This document shows, in pieces, positions 1 to 5,529 of a DNA stretch of 5,986 bases. The stretch is from an uncultured Rhodospirillales bacterium (GTDB taxonomy: Bacteria; Pseudomonadota; Alphaproteobacteria; RF32; CAG-239): the NCBI GenBank assembly GCA_902795665.1, contig CADBMA010000016.1:1-5986 (forward strand). Direction: 5' to 3'. The position numbers and the translations under genes were made by a program. A model generated the notes under the pieces. That model ran no database searches and was not told the origin of the DNA. It worked only from the letters and a program-made list of their open reading frames with translations. How positions within the stretch are numbered: the first letter of the stretch is position 1; the number at the start of each line of letters is the position of its first letter.

Positions 1-1169
1 TCACGATAACGCTGTCTGGTAATCAAACCTGAAGAATTGTCAGTAAATGCGGAGCTTATTTTTTTATTTATTTGGGATATTAATTCATCAATTCCTTGCT
101 TTTGCCGTGCTGATATAACTATAAAACCTTGTTTTGAATATTTAGAACATTGTTCAGAATTAAGTAGATCTGATTTATTTATAACAATAATTATCTTGTT
201 TTTACAATCGTCTAATTCATCAGGCACCAACCCTGAATTAACATTTCTGCCATCAGCAAGCAAAATTATGAGATCGGCGTCTCGAGCCTTATCAAAAGCT
301 ATTTCTATACCTTTTTTCTCTATTTGCTGTTCTGTGTTACGAATGCCGGCGGTGTCGGTAAAAATTACCGGATATCCACCGATATCCATATATATATCAA
401 CCGCATCACGCGTGGTTCCGGCAATATCGGACACTATTACCGCTTCGCGTTTGGCCAGCACATTTAGCAGGCTTGACTTTCCGGCGTTTGGTTCTCCGAC
501 TATTACTACTCTAAAGCCATCGCGCAATCTTTCGCCATAATTATTTTGCGATAAGTGCTTTTGAATATCTTTTTTAACTTTAAATACAGTGTTCTCCATA
601 TTCTGTACAATGTCTTCCGGAATATTTTCATCTGGAAAATCAATATAGGCTTCAATATGGGATAAAATGTTAACTAAATCTGTGCGCCAACCATCATATA
701 GATTTTTTAACTCGCCGCCCATTTGCCGTATGGCAAACTTTTGTTGCTCAGAAGTTTCGGCATCAATCAGGTCGGCAAGACCTTCGGCCTCGGTCAAATC
801 CATTTTGTTATTGTAAAAAGCGCGTTTTGAAAATTCTCCGGCTTCTGCCATGCGAAAATTTTGTATTTCCGAAAGGTTTTGCAGCAACAAGGAAATGACC
901 GCTTTTGAACCATGGCAGTGAATTTCTACAACATCTTCTCCGGTAAAAGAATTTGGAGATTTGAAATATATTACCAACGAGTTATCGATATGCCGTCCGT
1001 CTAAACCGTGAATTTTGCAAAAATATGCGTAGCGTGGTTTTATTTCATCATCTTTTATATCTGTCATATATTTTATAACCGAAAATGCGTCGCTTCCGGA
1101 AACTCTGACAATTGCTACTCCTGATTTTCCCAAAACGGTCGATAAGGCATATATGGTTTTATTATTCAT
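1..1169 (-). CDS. mnmE: tRNA uridine-5-carboxymethylaminomethyl(34) GTPase MnmE, C-terminus missing (window edge)
   Basis: MnmE works with MnmG (GidA) to install the (carboxymethyl)aminomethyl group on the wobble uridine U34 of certain tRNAs, a cytoplasmic reaction driven by GTP hydrolysis. Reading the minus strand from the ATG at 1169 gives 389 complete codons with no stop before the edge. The N-terminal tetrahydrofolate-binding domain has the family motifs GEDVVEIHCHG and AGEFSKRAF followed by DLTEAEGLADLIDAET. The inserted G domain is intact: G1 GEPNAGKSS at 225-233, G2 AGTTRDA from 250, G3 DTAG at 272-275 and G4 NKSD at 331-334. The last visible residues, ITRQRYR, belong to the C-terminal helical domain. 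The family is about 440-455 residues, so roughly 55-65 are missing, including the C-terminal Cys motif. The start is supported by AAGGA at 1179-1183 and by a good promoter upstream. In alphaproteobacteria mnmE usually lies next to rho and gidA; here three foreign-looking genes separate it from rho. Confidence 0.96.
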   Translation of the reverse strand, partial: MNNKTIYALSTVLGKSGVAIVRVSGSDAFSVIKYMTDIKDDEIKPRYAYFCKIHGLDGRHIDNSLVIYFKSPNSFTGEDVVEIHCHGSKAVISLLLQNLSEIQNFRMAEAGEFSKRAFYNNKMDLTEAEGLADLIDAETSEQQKFAIRQMGGELKNLYDGWRTDLVNILSHIEAYIDFPDENIPEDIVQNMENTVFKVKKDIQKHLSQNNYGERLRDGFRVVIVGEPNAGKSSLLNVLAKREAVIVSDIAGTTRDAVDIYMDIGGYPVIFTDTAGIRNTEQQIEKKGIEIAFDKARDADLIILLADGRNVNSGLVPDELDDCKNKIIIVINKSDLLNSEQCSKYSKQGFIVISARQKQGIDELISQINKKISSAFTDNSSGLITRQRYR

Positions 1170-1178
1170 GTAAAAAAT

Positions 1179-1183
1179 TCCTT
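1179..1183 (-). promoter_or_regulatory. Ribosome binding site of mnmE
   Basis: On the minus strand AAGGA lies 9 bases before the ATG at 1169. It fixes the mnmE start and shows that this organism does use Shine-Dalgarno sequences, in contrast to the two membrane-protein genes further right. Confidence 0.65.
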
Positions 1184-1199
1184 GTTGCTTATAAAAATA

Positions 1200-1227
1200 T
1201 TTATAACCGGTTTGATTTTTTGTGCAA
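1200..1227 (-). promoter_or_regulatory. Candidate sigma-70-type promoter for mnmE
   Basis: On the minus strand a -35-like TTGCAC (1222-1227) and a -10-like TATAAA (1200-1205) are separated by 16 bases. Transcription would start near 1193, giving a leader of about 25 bases that contains the mnmE ribosome binding site. Identified by eye from consensus similarity only. Confidence 0.5.
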
Positions 1228-1275
1228 GGCTAAAAAGGGTGTTTTTTTGACTCTGGACGCGTTTTTAGATTTTTC

Positions 1276-1305
1276 TTAATAAAAGTATCATAAAGTGGTT
1301 AAAAT
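1276..1305 (+). promoter_or_regulatory. Weak candidate promoter for the HAD phosphatase gene
   Basis: TTAATA (1276-1281) and TAAAAT (1300-1305) are separated by 18 bases, with 4/6 and 5/6 matches to the -35 and -10 consensus. The leader would be about 40 bases. The region is AT-rich, so chance matches are likely. A TTGACT at 1247-1252 has no matching -10 at a normal distance. Confidence 0.25.
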
Positions 1306-1350
1306 TTCGCTGTACGGCTTTTGGGCGGACTCAAAAATTTGGAGAGAAAA

Positions 1351-2001
1351 ATGAAAAAATTAATTATTTGGGATTTTGATGGGGTAATTGCTGACACTGA
1401 AAAACTGTGGGTTGAAAACCGTTTGTATTTTTTGCGACGCGACTATGGTGTTGATTGGGATTTTGGTACTGCGTACAAATATATCGGAGGTATTAGTGAA
1501 CGCGATAAAGCGCGGAATTTAAAAAATTTAGGATTGGATATTAAAGACAGTTTTTGGCAAAATTCGTTCAGTCGCGATTATGAAACTCTGACGCAAGTGA
1601 CTTTGACGCCACATATTGAAGAAATTTTTAATTTAAAAGAGTTTGATCAATGTATTGCGACTGGTGGTCTAATGGAGCGGACAATGAAAAAGGTTAAACA
1701 GACTGGTGTTGACAAATATTTTACTAGCGATCGTATTTTTACTGCTGATATGGTAAAAAACGGCAAACCGGAGCCGGATATATTTTTGTTGGCCGCAAAA
1801 AAGATGGGGTATGAACTTTCGGATATTATGGTGATTGAGGATTCCGTTGCCGGTGTGATGGCTGCGCAAAAAGCCGGAATTAATGTTATAGTATTCAGCA
1901 AGTATAATACAGCACAAATTAATGCTCTTATTGAAGATTTACACCCCGATTTTATGGTTGATGATATGCGAAAGGTAAAGAACATTTTACTTGAATTTTA
2001 A
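1351..2001 (+). CDS. HAD superfamily hydrolase, subfamily IA (beta-phosphoglucomutase/phosphatase-like)
   Basis: Predicted soluble 216-residue phosphatase or phosphomutase-like enzyme acting through a phospho-aspartyl intermediate with Mg2+. All four HAD motifs are visible. Motif I is DFDGVIADTE with nucleophile D8 and acid/base D10. Motif II is IATGG with T104. Motif III is the lysine K139 in NGKPEPDIF. Motif IV is VIEDSVAGVMAAQKAG with E163 and D164. A helical C1 cap fits residues of about 15-85. This layout is typical of subfamily IA enzymes such as beta-phosphoglucomutase, YieH-type sugar phosphatases and phosphoglycolate phosphatase. The substrate cannot be read from sequence. The ATG at 1351 is chosen over an in-frame TTG at 1321 because GGAGAG lies at 1341-1346 and MKKLIIWDFDG is a normal HAD N-terminus. 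The gene diverges from mnmE. No terminator follows it, so read-through into the next gene is possible. Confidence 0.9.
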   Translation: MKKLIIWDFDGVIADTEKLWVENRLYFLRRDYGVDWDFGTAYKYIGGISERDKARNLKNLGLDIKDSFWQNSFSRDYETLTQVTLTPHIEEIFNLKEFDQCIATGGLMERTMKKVKQTGVDKYFTSDRIFTADMVKNGKPEPDIFLLAAKKMGYELSDIMVIEDSVAGVMAAQKAGINVIVFSKYNTAQINALIEDLHPDFMVDDMRKVKNILLEF

Positions 2002-2019
2002 GGAGTTTATATATACAAT
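1991..2019 (+). promoter_or_regulatory. Candidate promoter of the first membrane-protein gene, overlapping the HAD gene end
   Basis: TTGAAT (1991-1996) and TACAAT (2014-2019) are separated by exactly 17 bases. The -35 box lies inside the last codons of the HAD gene. Transcription would start near 2026, about 33 bases before the ATG at 2059. The same -35 hexamer and spacer length occur before the paralogue at 3059, which raises confidence. Confidence 0.45.
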
Positions 2020-2058
2020 TCGCAACAGTTGATTTATTATTAATTAAAATTATATATT

Positions 2059-2940
2059 ATGGAAAAAAATCAAAAAAACAAAAAATCAAATTTTATCAAC
2101 GATTTTTATGGTTTTCCGAAATCGAGTGATGAAAAACCTCCAAAAGCTAAGTTTGACTTTGCTAATTTCTACCACAAAAGACGATTTTTATTGTGGTTTT
2201 GGTTTAGCTTTGTCGTTGCAGCTGCAACCAGTGTCTTGTTTATCTGTTCAGGCGCTTCATGGGTAATTATAATATGCTTTTTTATATTTATGTTGTTATG
2301 TGGGTGTTTACGTACTGAAAAGATATATAATTACGATACTTGTTACAGCAATCCTGCTATTTGGTTTATTTGGGTGTTTTTTATATGGTCAATATATTGT
2401 GGTTGCGGATTTTTATTTACCAAAAAGGATTTTGCCAATCAGCATTCGTTGGGGTTAATAATCGGCACGGTAGCTTGTGTTATTTTTACATTTTTACTTC
2501 CTGTTCTTAATTATTTTTTGGGTCTGAATGTAAAAAGCTCATACTCTTGTCGTAACCAAAATGATGAACTGAAGCCATCAAAAAACGATCAAAAAGCTGT
2601 TTATTGGTTGGTGATGCTTGTGGCTGTATGTTTTTCTGCTTTTACAGTCGTTATCATTGAATCTGAAGCGTTTGATTTAAAGATACGACAACAAAAGATA
2701 ATGATAGAAAAGCAGACTTTCACTGATATCATGAGTAGAAATTTTGTGGTTAAAAAAAATAGTAAAGATGTTTATGCTTTGATTGAAACAGATAGTGGGG
2801 TGTTTGCGGTTAATGTGTTAACCTATCCCGATGTTTGTTCGGCAACCACGGTCAGATTGATTTCAGGAGAAAAAGAGAAAAATATAAACGGAAAGAGCTA
2901 TAAAACCGTCGATTTGATAGAATTTGAAACTAAAAACTAG
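2059..2940 (+). CDS. Five-pass membrane protein of unknown function (paralogue A)
   Basis: I do not recognise this 293-residue protein. The first 40 residues are polar and lysine-rich with no signal peptide. Five hydrophobic segments follow, at about 43-63, 67-83, 100-120, 131-154 and 180-201, and then a soluble tail of about 90 residues (202-293). The tail alternates hydrophobic and polar residues and contains GVFAVNVLTYPDV, suggesting a small beta-rich domain (inference). The protein has eleven cysteines, most in or near membrane segments. Its tail resembles that of the next protein: NFV, a Tyr-rich strand, a Gly-x-Phe turn, YPxV and a terminal EFETKN versus FEIKN. Both have five predicted membrane passes, so the pair look like diverged tandem duplicates. 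No Shine-Dalgarno precedes the ATG; the leader is almost only A and T. It could be an envelope or stress protein restricted to this lineage; no function is claimed. Confidence 0.8.
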   Translation: MEKNQKNKKSNFINDFYGFPKSSDEKPPKAKFDFANFYHKRRFLLWFWFSFVVAAATSVLFICSGASWVIIICFFIFMLLCGCLRTEKIYNYDTCYSNPAIWFIWVFFIWSIYCGCGFLFTKKDFANQHSLGLIIGTVACVIFTFLLPVLNYFLGLNVKSSYSCRNQNDELKPSKNDQKAVYWLVMLVAVCFSAFTVVIIESEAFDLKIRQQKIMIEKQTFTDIMSRNFVVKKNSKDVYALIETDSGVFAVNVLTYPDVCSATTVRLISGEKEKNINGKSYKTVDLIEFETKN

Positions 2941-2941
2941 C

Positions 2942-2969
2942 GCTTCAGGTTGAAGCTGTTGTTTTTTTT
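2942..2969 (+). terminator. Intrinsic terminator 1 after paralogue A
   Basis: GCTTCA (2942-2947) pairs with TGAAGC (2951-2956) around a GGT loop. TGTTG and a run of eight T follow at 2962-2969. An alternative longer pairing using AAC/GTT and AGC/GCT with small bulges brings the hairpin up to the T-tract. It begins one base after the stop codon of paralogue A. Confidence 0.6.
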
Positions 2970-2995
2970 AAGACACCAAGCGGTGTCTTTTTTTT
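2970..2995 (+). terminator. Intrinsic terminator 2 after paralogue A
   Basis: AAGACACC (2970-2977) pairs perfectly with GGTGTCTT (2982-2989) around the tetraloop AAGC, and a T run continues to 2995. This is a textbook Rho-independent terminator, immediately after the first hairpin and just before the next promoter. Confidence 0.85.
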
Positions 2996-2997
2996 AC

Positions 2998-3026
2998 TTG
3001 AATCTACACTTTTAAAATGGTACTAT
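2998..3026 (+). promoter_or_regulatory. Candidate extended -10 promoter of paralogue B
   Basis: TTGAAT (2998-3003), a 17-base spacer and TACTAT (3021-3026), with TG at 3018-3019 giving an extended -10 element. Transcription would start near 3033, leaving a leader of about 26 bases before the ATG at 3059. It begins two bases after the T-tract of the preceding terminator, so paralogue B looks independently transcribed. Confidence 0.5.
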
Positions 3027-3058
3027 TGCGTCAATATTAATTATAAAATTTATTATTT

Positions 3059-3766
3059 ATGAAAAAGAAAAATTATAGTATTTCAAGTTCTTTTGAAAAG
3101 TATCTGAAGTCTGGCAATGAAAACATATTTATGCATATATCCGTTATAATAGCGATAATGTCGGTTATGTTTTTCTATTGTGGCATCCGTGTTAGCGCTG
3201 CTGCTCTTATTTTTTCTGTGGCTGTATTTTTCATCCAGAAATATTTTTTAAAGTATGGGTGGAAAGTTCGGTTAGGATGGAGCTGTATAATGTTCGCAAT
3301 AATTTGCATTATGTGCGATATATGCGAAATAAATTCACCTATTCCTTTGTATTTTATAGGAATAATTTTGTCATCCGTTGTATGTAGCTTGCTGTATGTT
3401 GCTATTCCGAAGATTTCTTATAAGTTGCATTTATCTGATACATCGAAAACAAAAGGAATTTATTTGGTTTTGCTTGTTTTTGTTGTATTGATTTTTTGTG
3501 TATTGATTGATGAAGATAACAGAGTTTCTGATGCAATGTTTGAAAAGGAAAACTTTGTCAGTGTAAAATATTTTGAAAAAGATATATACAACGGCAATGT
3601 TATCTATTTCATAGAATGTGAAAAAGGTGACTTCTATGTATATGCAAAAAAATATCCGGAAGTAAGGTATATAAACTCCAATAGCAAAATCAGAGTTTTG
3701 ACAGTAAAACATCCGGAAATATATGGCAGATACGCAAGTGCAAGAAGATTTGAAATTAAAAACTGA
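3059..3766 (+). CDS. Five-pass membrane protein of unknown function (paralogue B)
   Basis: Unrecognised 235-residue protein. After a short basic N-terminus (MKKKNYS) there are five hydrophobic segments at about 24-43, 45-60, 72-89, 95-116 and 134-150, then a soluble tail of about 85 residues. Four cysteines cluster at positions 76-89 in segment 3. The tail (KENFVSVKYF, VIYFIECEKGDFYVY, KKYPEV, SKIRVLTV and a final FEIKN) can be aligned by eye with the tail of paralogue A. The N-terminal polar extension of A is mostly missing here. The ATG at 3059 has no Shine-Dalgarno; the leader ATTAATTATAAAATTTATT closely resembles that of paralogue A. The gene ends in TGA and runs convergent to rho across a shared terminator. 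Function unknown. Confidence 0.78.
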   Translation: MKKKNYSISSSFEKYLKSGNENIFMHISVIIAIMSVMFFYCGIRVSAAALIFSVAVFFIQKYFLKYGWKVRLGWSCIMFAIICIMCDICEINSPIPLYFIGIILSSVVCSLLYVAIPKISYKLHLSDTSKTKGIYLVLLVFVVLIFCVLIDEDNRVSDAMFEKENFVSVKYFEKDIYNGNVIYFIECEKGDFYVYAKKYPEVRYINSNSKIRVLTVKHPEIYGRYASARRFEIKN

Positions 3767-3772
3767 CTTTAT

Positions 3773-3807
3773 AACCCCCTGTTTCTGGAAGCAGGGGGTT
3801 GTTTTTT
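3773..3807 (+). terminator. Intrinsic terminator between paralogue B and convergent rho
   Basis: AACCCCCTG (3773-3781) pairs perfectly with CAGGGGGTT (3792-3800), and inner bases can extend the stem (TTTC with GAAG, one G-U pair). G and six T follow at 3802-3807. For plus-strand transcripts this is a strong intrinsic terminator. On the minus strand the same hairpin is followed only by ATAAAGTC, so it is a poorer terminator for rho, although the stem could still protect the rho 3' end. Its T-tract overlaps the rho stop codon (3806-3808). Confidence 0.88.
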
Positions 3808-5059
3808 ATGAATTCATGTTATTGAAAAAGTCTTGATTATCTTTAGTTTGTTTGAGTTTATCAAGCAAAAATTCCATACCGTCAGTCATTCCCATTTGCA
3901 TTAAGACGCGGCGGAGAACCCACATTTTGGTAAGAGTGTTTTTGTCAACCAAAAGTTCTTCTTTGCGTGTACCGGAGCGGGTGATATCAATGGTTGGAAA
4001 CAAACGTTTGTCTGTAAGTTTTCTATCCAGAATGATTTCGGAGTTTCCGGTTCCTTTAAATTCTTCAAAAATAACTTCATCCATGCGCGATCCGGTATCA
4101 ATAAGGGCAGTTGCGATAATGGTTAAAGAACCACCTTCTTCAACGTTACGAGCCGCACCAAGAATGCGTTTTGGTCGCTGCAGGGCGTTGGCATCAACAC
4201 CACCGGTCAAGACTTTTCCTGATGATGGAATTACTGTATTGTAAGCACGACCAAGACGAGTTATGGAATCGAGTAAAATCACCACATCTTTTTTATTTTC
4301 AACCAGACGTTTGGCTTTTTCAATAACCATTTCTGCAACCTGAACGTGGCGAGTTGCCGGCTCATCAAAAGTAGATGATATAACTTCGCCTTTAACTGAA
4401 CGTGTCATATCGGTAACTTCTTCAGGGCGTTCATCAATCAATAATACCATAAGATAAATTTCGGGATGATTGGTAGAGATTGCATGAGCAATATTTTGCA
4501 GCATAACTGTTTTTCCGGTACGAGGAGGAGCAACAATCAATCCGCGTTGTCCTTTTCCCTGAGGAGATATTAAATCAATTATACGGGTTGTATAATCTTT
4601 GTCGCCGCAAATAATGTCAAAATCTAATTTTTCGGTAGGATATAATGGGGTAAGGTTATCAAAATTGATACGTAATTTTGACTTTTCAGGGTCATCAAAA
4701 TTGATTGTATTTATTTTTGTAAGAGCAAAGTAGCGTTCATTTTCTTTTGGGGCTCTTATTTCTCCCTCAATTGTGTCTCCGGTACGCAATCCGTATTTTT
4801 TAACCTGTTGCGGAGAAACATATATATCATCAGGTCCGGCAAGATAGTTAGATTGTGCTGAGCGCAGAAAACCAAAACCGTCAGGTAAAACTTCGATTGT
4901 TCCGTCTCCGTGGATTATATGGTCATCAGAAGCAAGTTTTTTCAGAATCGAAAACATTAAATCTTGTTTGCGCATGGAAGAAGCATCTTCTATGCCTAAT
5001 GCCTCCGCTTGTTCAAGCAGTTCAGCCGGAGACTTTTCTTTTAATTCTTTTAAATGCAT
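3806..5059 (-). CDS. rho: Transcription termination factor Rho
   Basis: Hexameric RNA-dependent ATPase and helicase that ends transcription of untranslated RNA; 417 residues, full family length (E. coli 419). The N-terminal helical domain (1-45) has the alphaproteobacterial-style start KELKEKSPAELLEQAE. The primary RNA-binding domain carries DGFGFLRS at 60-67. In the ATPase domain the Walker A loop is APPRTGKT at 177-184 with K183. LLIDERPEEVTDM at 206-218 holds the catalytic Glu region. Walker B is DVVILLDSITRLGRAYN at 258-274 with D264. The secondary RNA-binding Q loop lies around SGKVLTGGVDANALQRPKR (280-298), and the R loop at KGTGN (335-339). The ATG at 5059 has only a weak GGAT (5065-5068) before it. 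I see no convincing promoter in the upstream DNA. The gene lies left of the proposed origin and is transcribed away from it. Rho often controls its own leader; nothing here proves this. Confidence 0.98.
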   Translation of the reverse strand: MHLKELKEKSPAELLEQAEALGIEDASSMRKQDLMFSILKKLASDDHIIHGDGTIEVLPDGFGFLRSAQSNYLAGPDDIYVSPQQVKKYGLRTGDTIEGEIRAPKENERYFALTKINTINFDDPEKSKLRINFDNLTPLYPTEKLDFDIICGDKDYTTRIIDLISPQGKGQRGLIVAPPRTGKTVMLQNIAHAISTNHPEIYLMVLLIDERPEEVTDMTRSVKGEVISSTFDEPATRHVQVAEMVIEKAKRLVENKKDVVILLDSITRLGRAYNTVIPSSGKVLTGGVDANALQRPKRILGAARNVEEGGSLTIIATALIDTGSRMDEVIFEEFKGTGNSEIILDRKLTDKRLFPTIDITRSGTRKEELLVDKNTLTKMWVLRRVLMQMGMTDGMEFLLDKLKQTKDNQDFFNNMNS

Positions 5060-5097
5060 TTTTATCCGTTGGAAAAAATTAGAGATTGTTGAAAGTA

Positions 5098-5115
5098 AAA
5101 TAACAGAAGTTATTT
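5098..5115. repeat. Short inverted repeat in the rho leader
   Basis: AAATAAC (5098-5104) and GTTATTT (5109-5115) form a perfect 7-bp inverted repeat around AGAA. It lies about 40 bases upstream of the rho start. In RNA it would be a weak A/U hairpin, so it is more likely a protein site or chance than an attenuator. Confidence 0.3.
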
Positions 5116-5172
5116 ATGTCTTGAAAGCTACATTATTTTTGATTTAAAGTCAATATTGGTTAAAGGTAAAAT

Positions 5173-5181
5173 TTATCAACA
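5173..5181 (+). promoter_or_regulatory. Candidate DnaA box, TTATCAACA
   Basis: Eight of nine bases match TTATCCACA. It lies on the rho-proximal side of the proposed origin, facing right, and is followed by an isolated GC-rich stretch GCGCGTCGG. The same 9-mer occurs in reverse at 5521-5529. Confidence 0.55.
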
Positions 5182-5243
5182 GCGCGTCGGTTCAATAAAT
5201 AATAATAAAAAGGTTTTTGTAGTTAGAAGATAGATGTAGATTC

Positions 5244-5252
5244 TGTGGATTA
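5244..5252 (-). promoter_or_regulatory. Candidate DnaA box, TAATCCACA on the minus strand
   Basis: The plus strand reads TGTGGATTA. Eight of nine bases match the DnaA-box consensus. A GANTC site (GATTC, 5239-5243) abuts it directly. Confidence 0.5.
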
Positions 5253-5276
5253 TTTTTTATAACCAAAGTTGTCCAA

Positions 5277-5334
5277 TTGTTTATAAATTGTTGATATAGT
5301 TGTTTATAAAATGTTGGTATTGTTTATATAAATA
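5277..5334 (-). repeat. Tandem DnaA-like 9-mer array
   Basis: TTGTTTATA is repeated directly at 5277, 5300 and 5320. Between the copies lie TGTTGATAT (5289-5297) and TGTTGGTAT (5312-5320). Written together, five 9-mers of form TGTT(T/G)(A/G)TA(A/T) start at 5278, 5289, 5301, 5312 and 5321, steps of 11, 12, 11 and 9 bp, all in one orientation. Each is related to the reversed DnaA box TGTGGATAA. Same-face, same-strand arrays of weak sites are what DnaA filaments use at known origins; the function here is inferred. Confidence 0.6.
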
Positions 5335-5418
5335 CTAGAAAATAAGCGAGTCTGATTGAGTAAATGATTTTTGTGATTAATGATAAAAAAATATAGTTAT
5401 TAACATTTTGCAAATATG

Positions 5419-5446
5419 TTTACAAAACTTGTTAACATGTTATTAT
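5419..5446 (+). promoter_or_regulatory. Candidate extended -10 promoter for coaE
   Basis: TTTACA (5419-5424), a 16-base spacer and TATTAT (5441-5446), with TG at 5438-5439 forming an extended -10. Both hexamers match consensus at 5 of 6 positions. Transcription would start near 5453, giving a leader of about 90 bases that contains the DnaA-box pair at 5508-5529. A palindrome overlaps the spacer and -10. Confidence 0.45.
5433..5442. promoter_or_regulatory. Palindrome TAACATGTTA over the coaE promoter
   Basis: A perfect 10-bp palindrome that overlaps a second one, TGTTAACA at 5430-5437. It covers the promoter spacer and the first bases of the -10. It could be an operator or an origin-protein site; in DNA this AT-rich chance is also possible. 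Confidence 0.3.
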
Positions 5447-5507
5447 CTGCAACAATAAAAAAATTGTAAAATGTATAAAAATATGCGGTTTTATTTTTTG
5501 AGTATTT

Positions 5508-5516
5508 TTATACACA
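5508..5516 (+). promoter_or_regulatory. Candidate DnaA box, TTATACACA
   Basis: Eight of nine bases match TTATCCACA, and the 9-mer is identical to the E. coli oriC R2 box. It forms the left half of an inverted pair with 5521-5529. Confidence 0.6.
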
Positions 5517-5520
5517 GGCC

Positions 5521-5529
5521 TGTTGATAA
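5521..5529 (-). promoter_or_regulatory. Candidate DnaA box, TTATCAACA on the minus strand
   Basis: The plus strand reads TGTTGATAA, eight of nine matching. It faces the box at 5508-5516 across the centre GGCC, so that ACAGGCCTGT (5514-5523) is a perfect palindrome. It lies 14 bp before the coaE ATG. Confidence 0.58.

Noticed and set aside
37..540. 167-codon open frame on the plus strand
   Set aside because: It lies antisense to the G domain of mnmE, whose motifs are clear on the minus strand. Its protein is low-complexity and has no recognisable features.
1321..1350. TTG start extending the HAD protein by ten residues
   Set aside because: GGAGAG at 1341-1346 sits correctly for the ATG at 1351, and HAD proteins normally start a few residues before the DxD motif.
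1647..1985. Two minus-strand open frames within the HAD gene
   Set aside because: Shadows of a gene with all four HAD motifs; no ribosome binding site or family features.
2000..2005. AAGGAG right after the HAD stop, looking like a ribosome binding site
   Set aside because: No start codon at a usable distance; it is 53 bases before the ATG at 2059 and falls within the spacer of the candidate promoter.
3431..3712. 93-codon minus-strand open frame within paralogue B
   Set aside because: Antisense to the more coherent membrane-protein frame; composition reflects AT-rich complement.
3852..4244. Open frames overlapping rho (also 3901-4101 and 4855-5082)
   Set aside because: They overlap a complete, fully motif-supported rho gene and have no features of their own.
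5147..5180. rho promoter starting from minus-strand TTGACT at 5148-5153
   Set aside because: At a normal spacing the -10 position reads TAGCTT, a poor match, so no promoter is claimed.
5277..5334. Possible short CRISPR-like array
   Set aside because: Units are only about 20-23 bp with no unique spacers and no cas genes; the DnaA-like 9-mer reading explains the periodicity better.
5377..5438. CtrA binding sites (TTAA-N7-TTAA)
   Set aside because: TTAA occurs at 5377, 5400 and 5432, but no two copies are 11 bp apart as the full CtrA motif requires.
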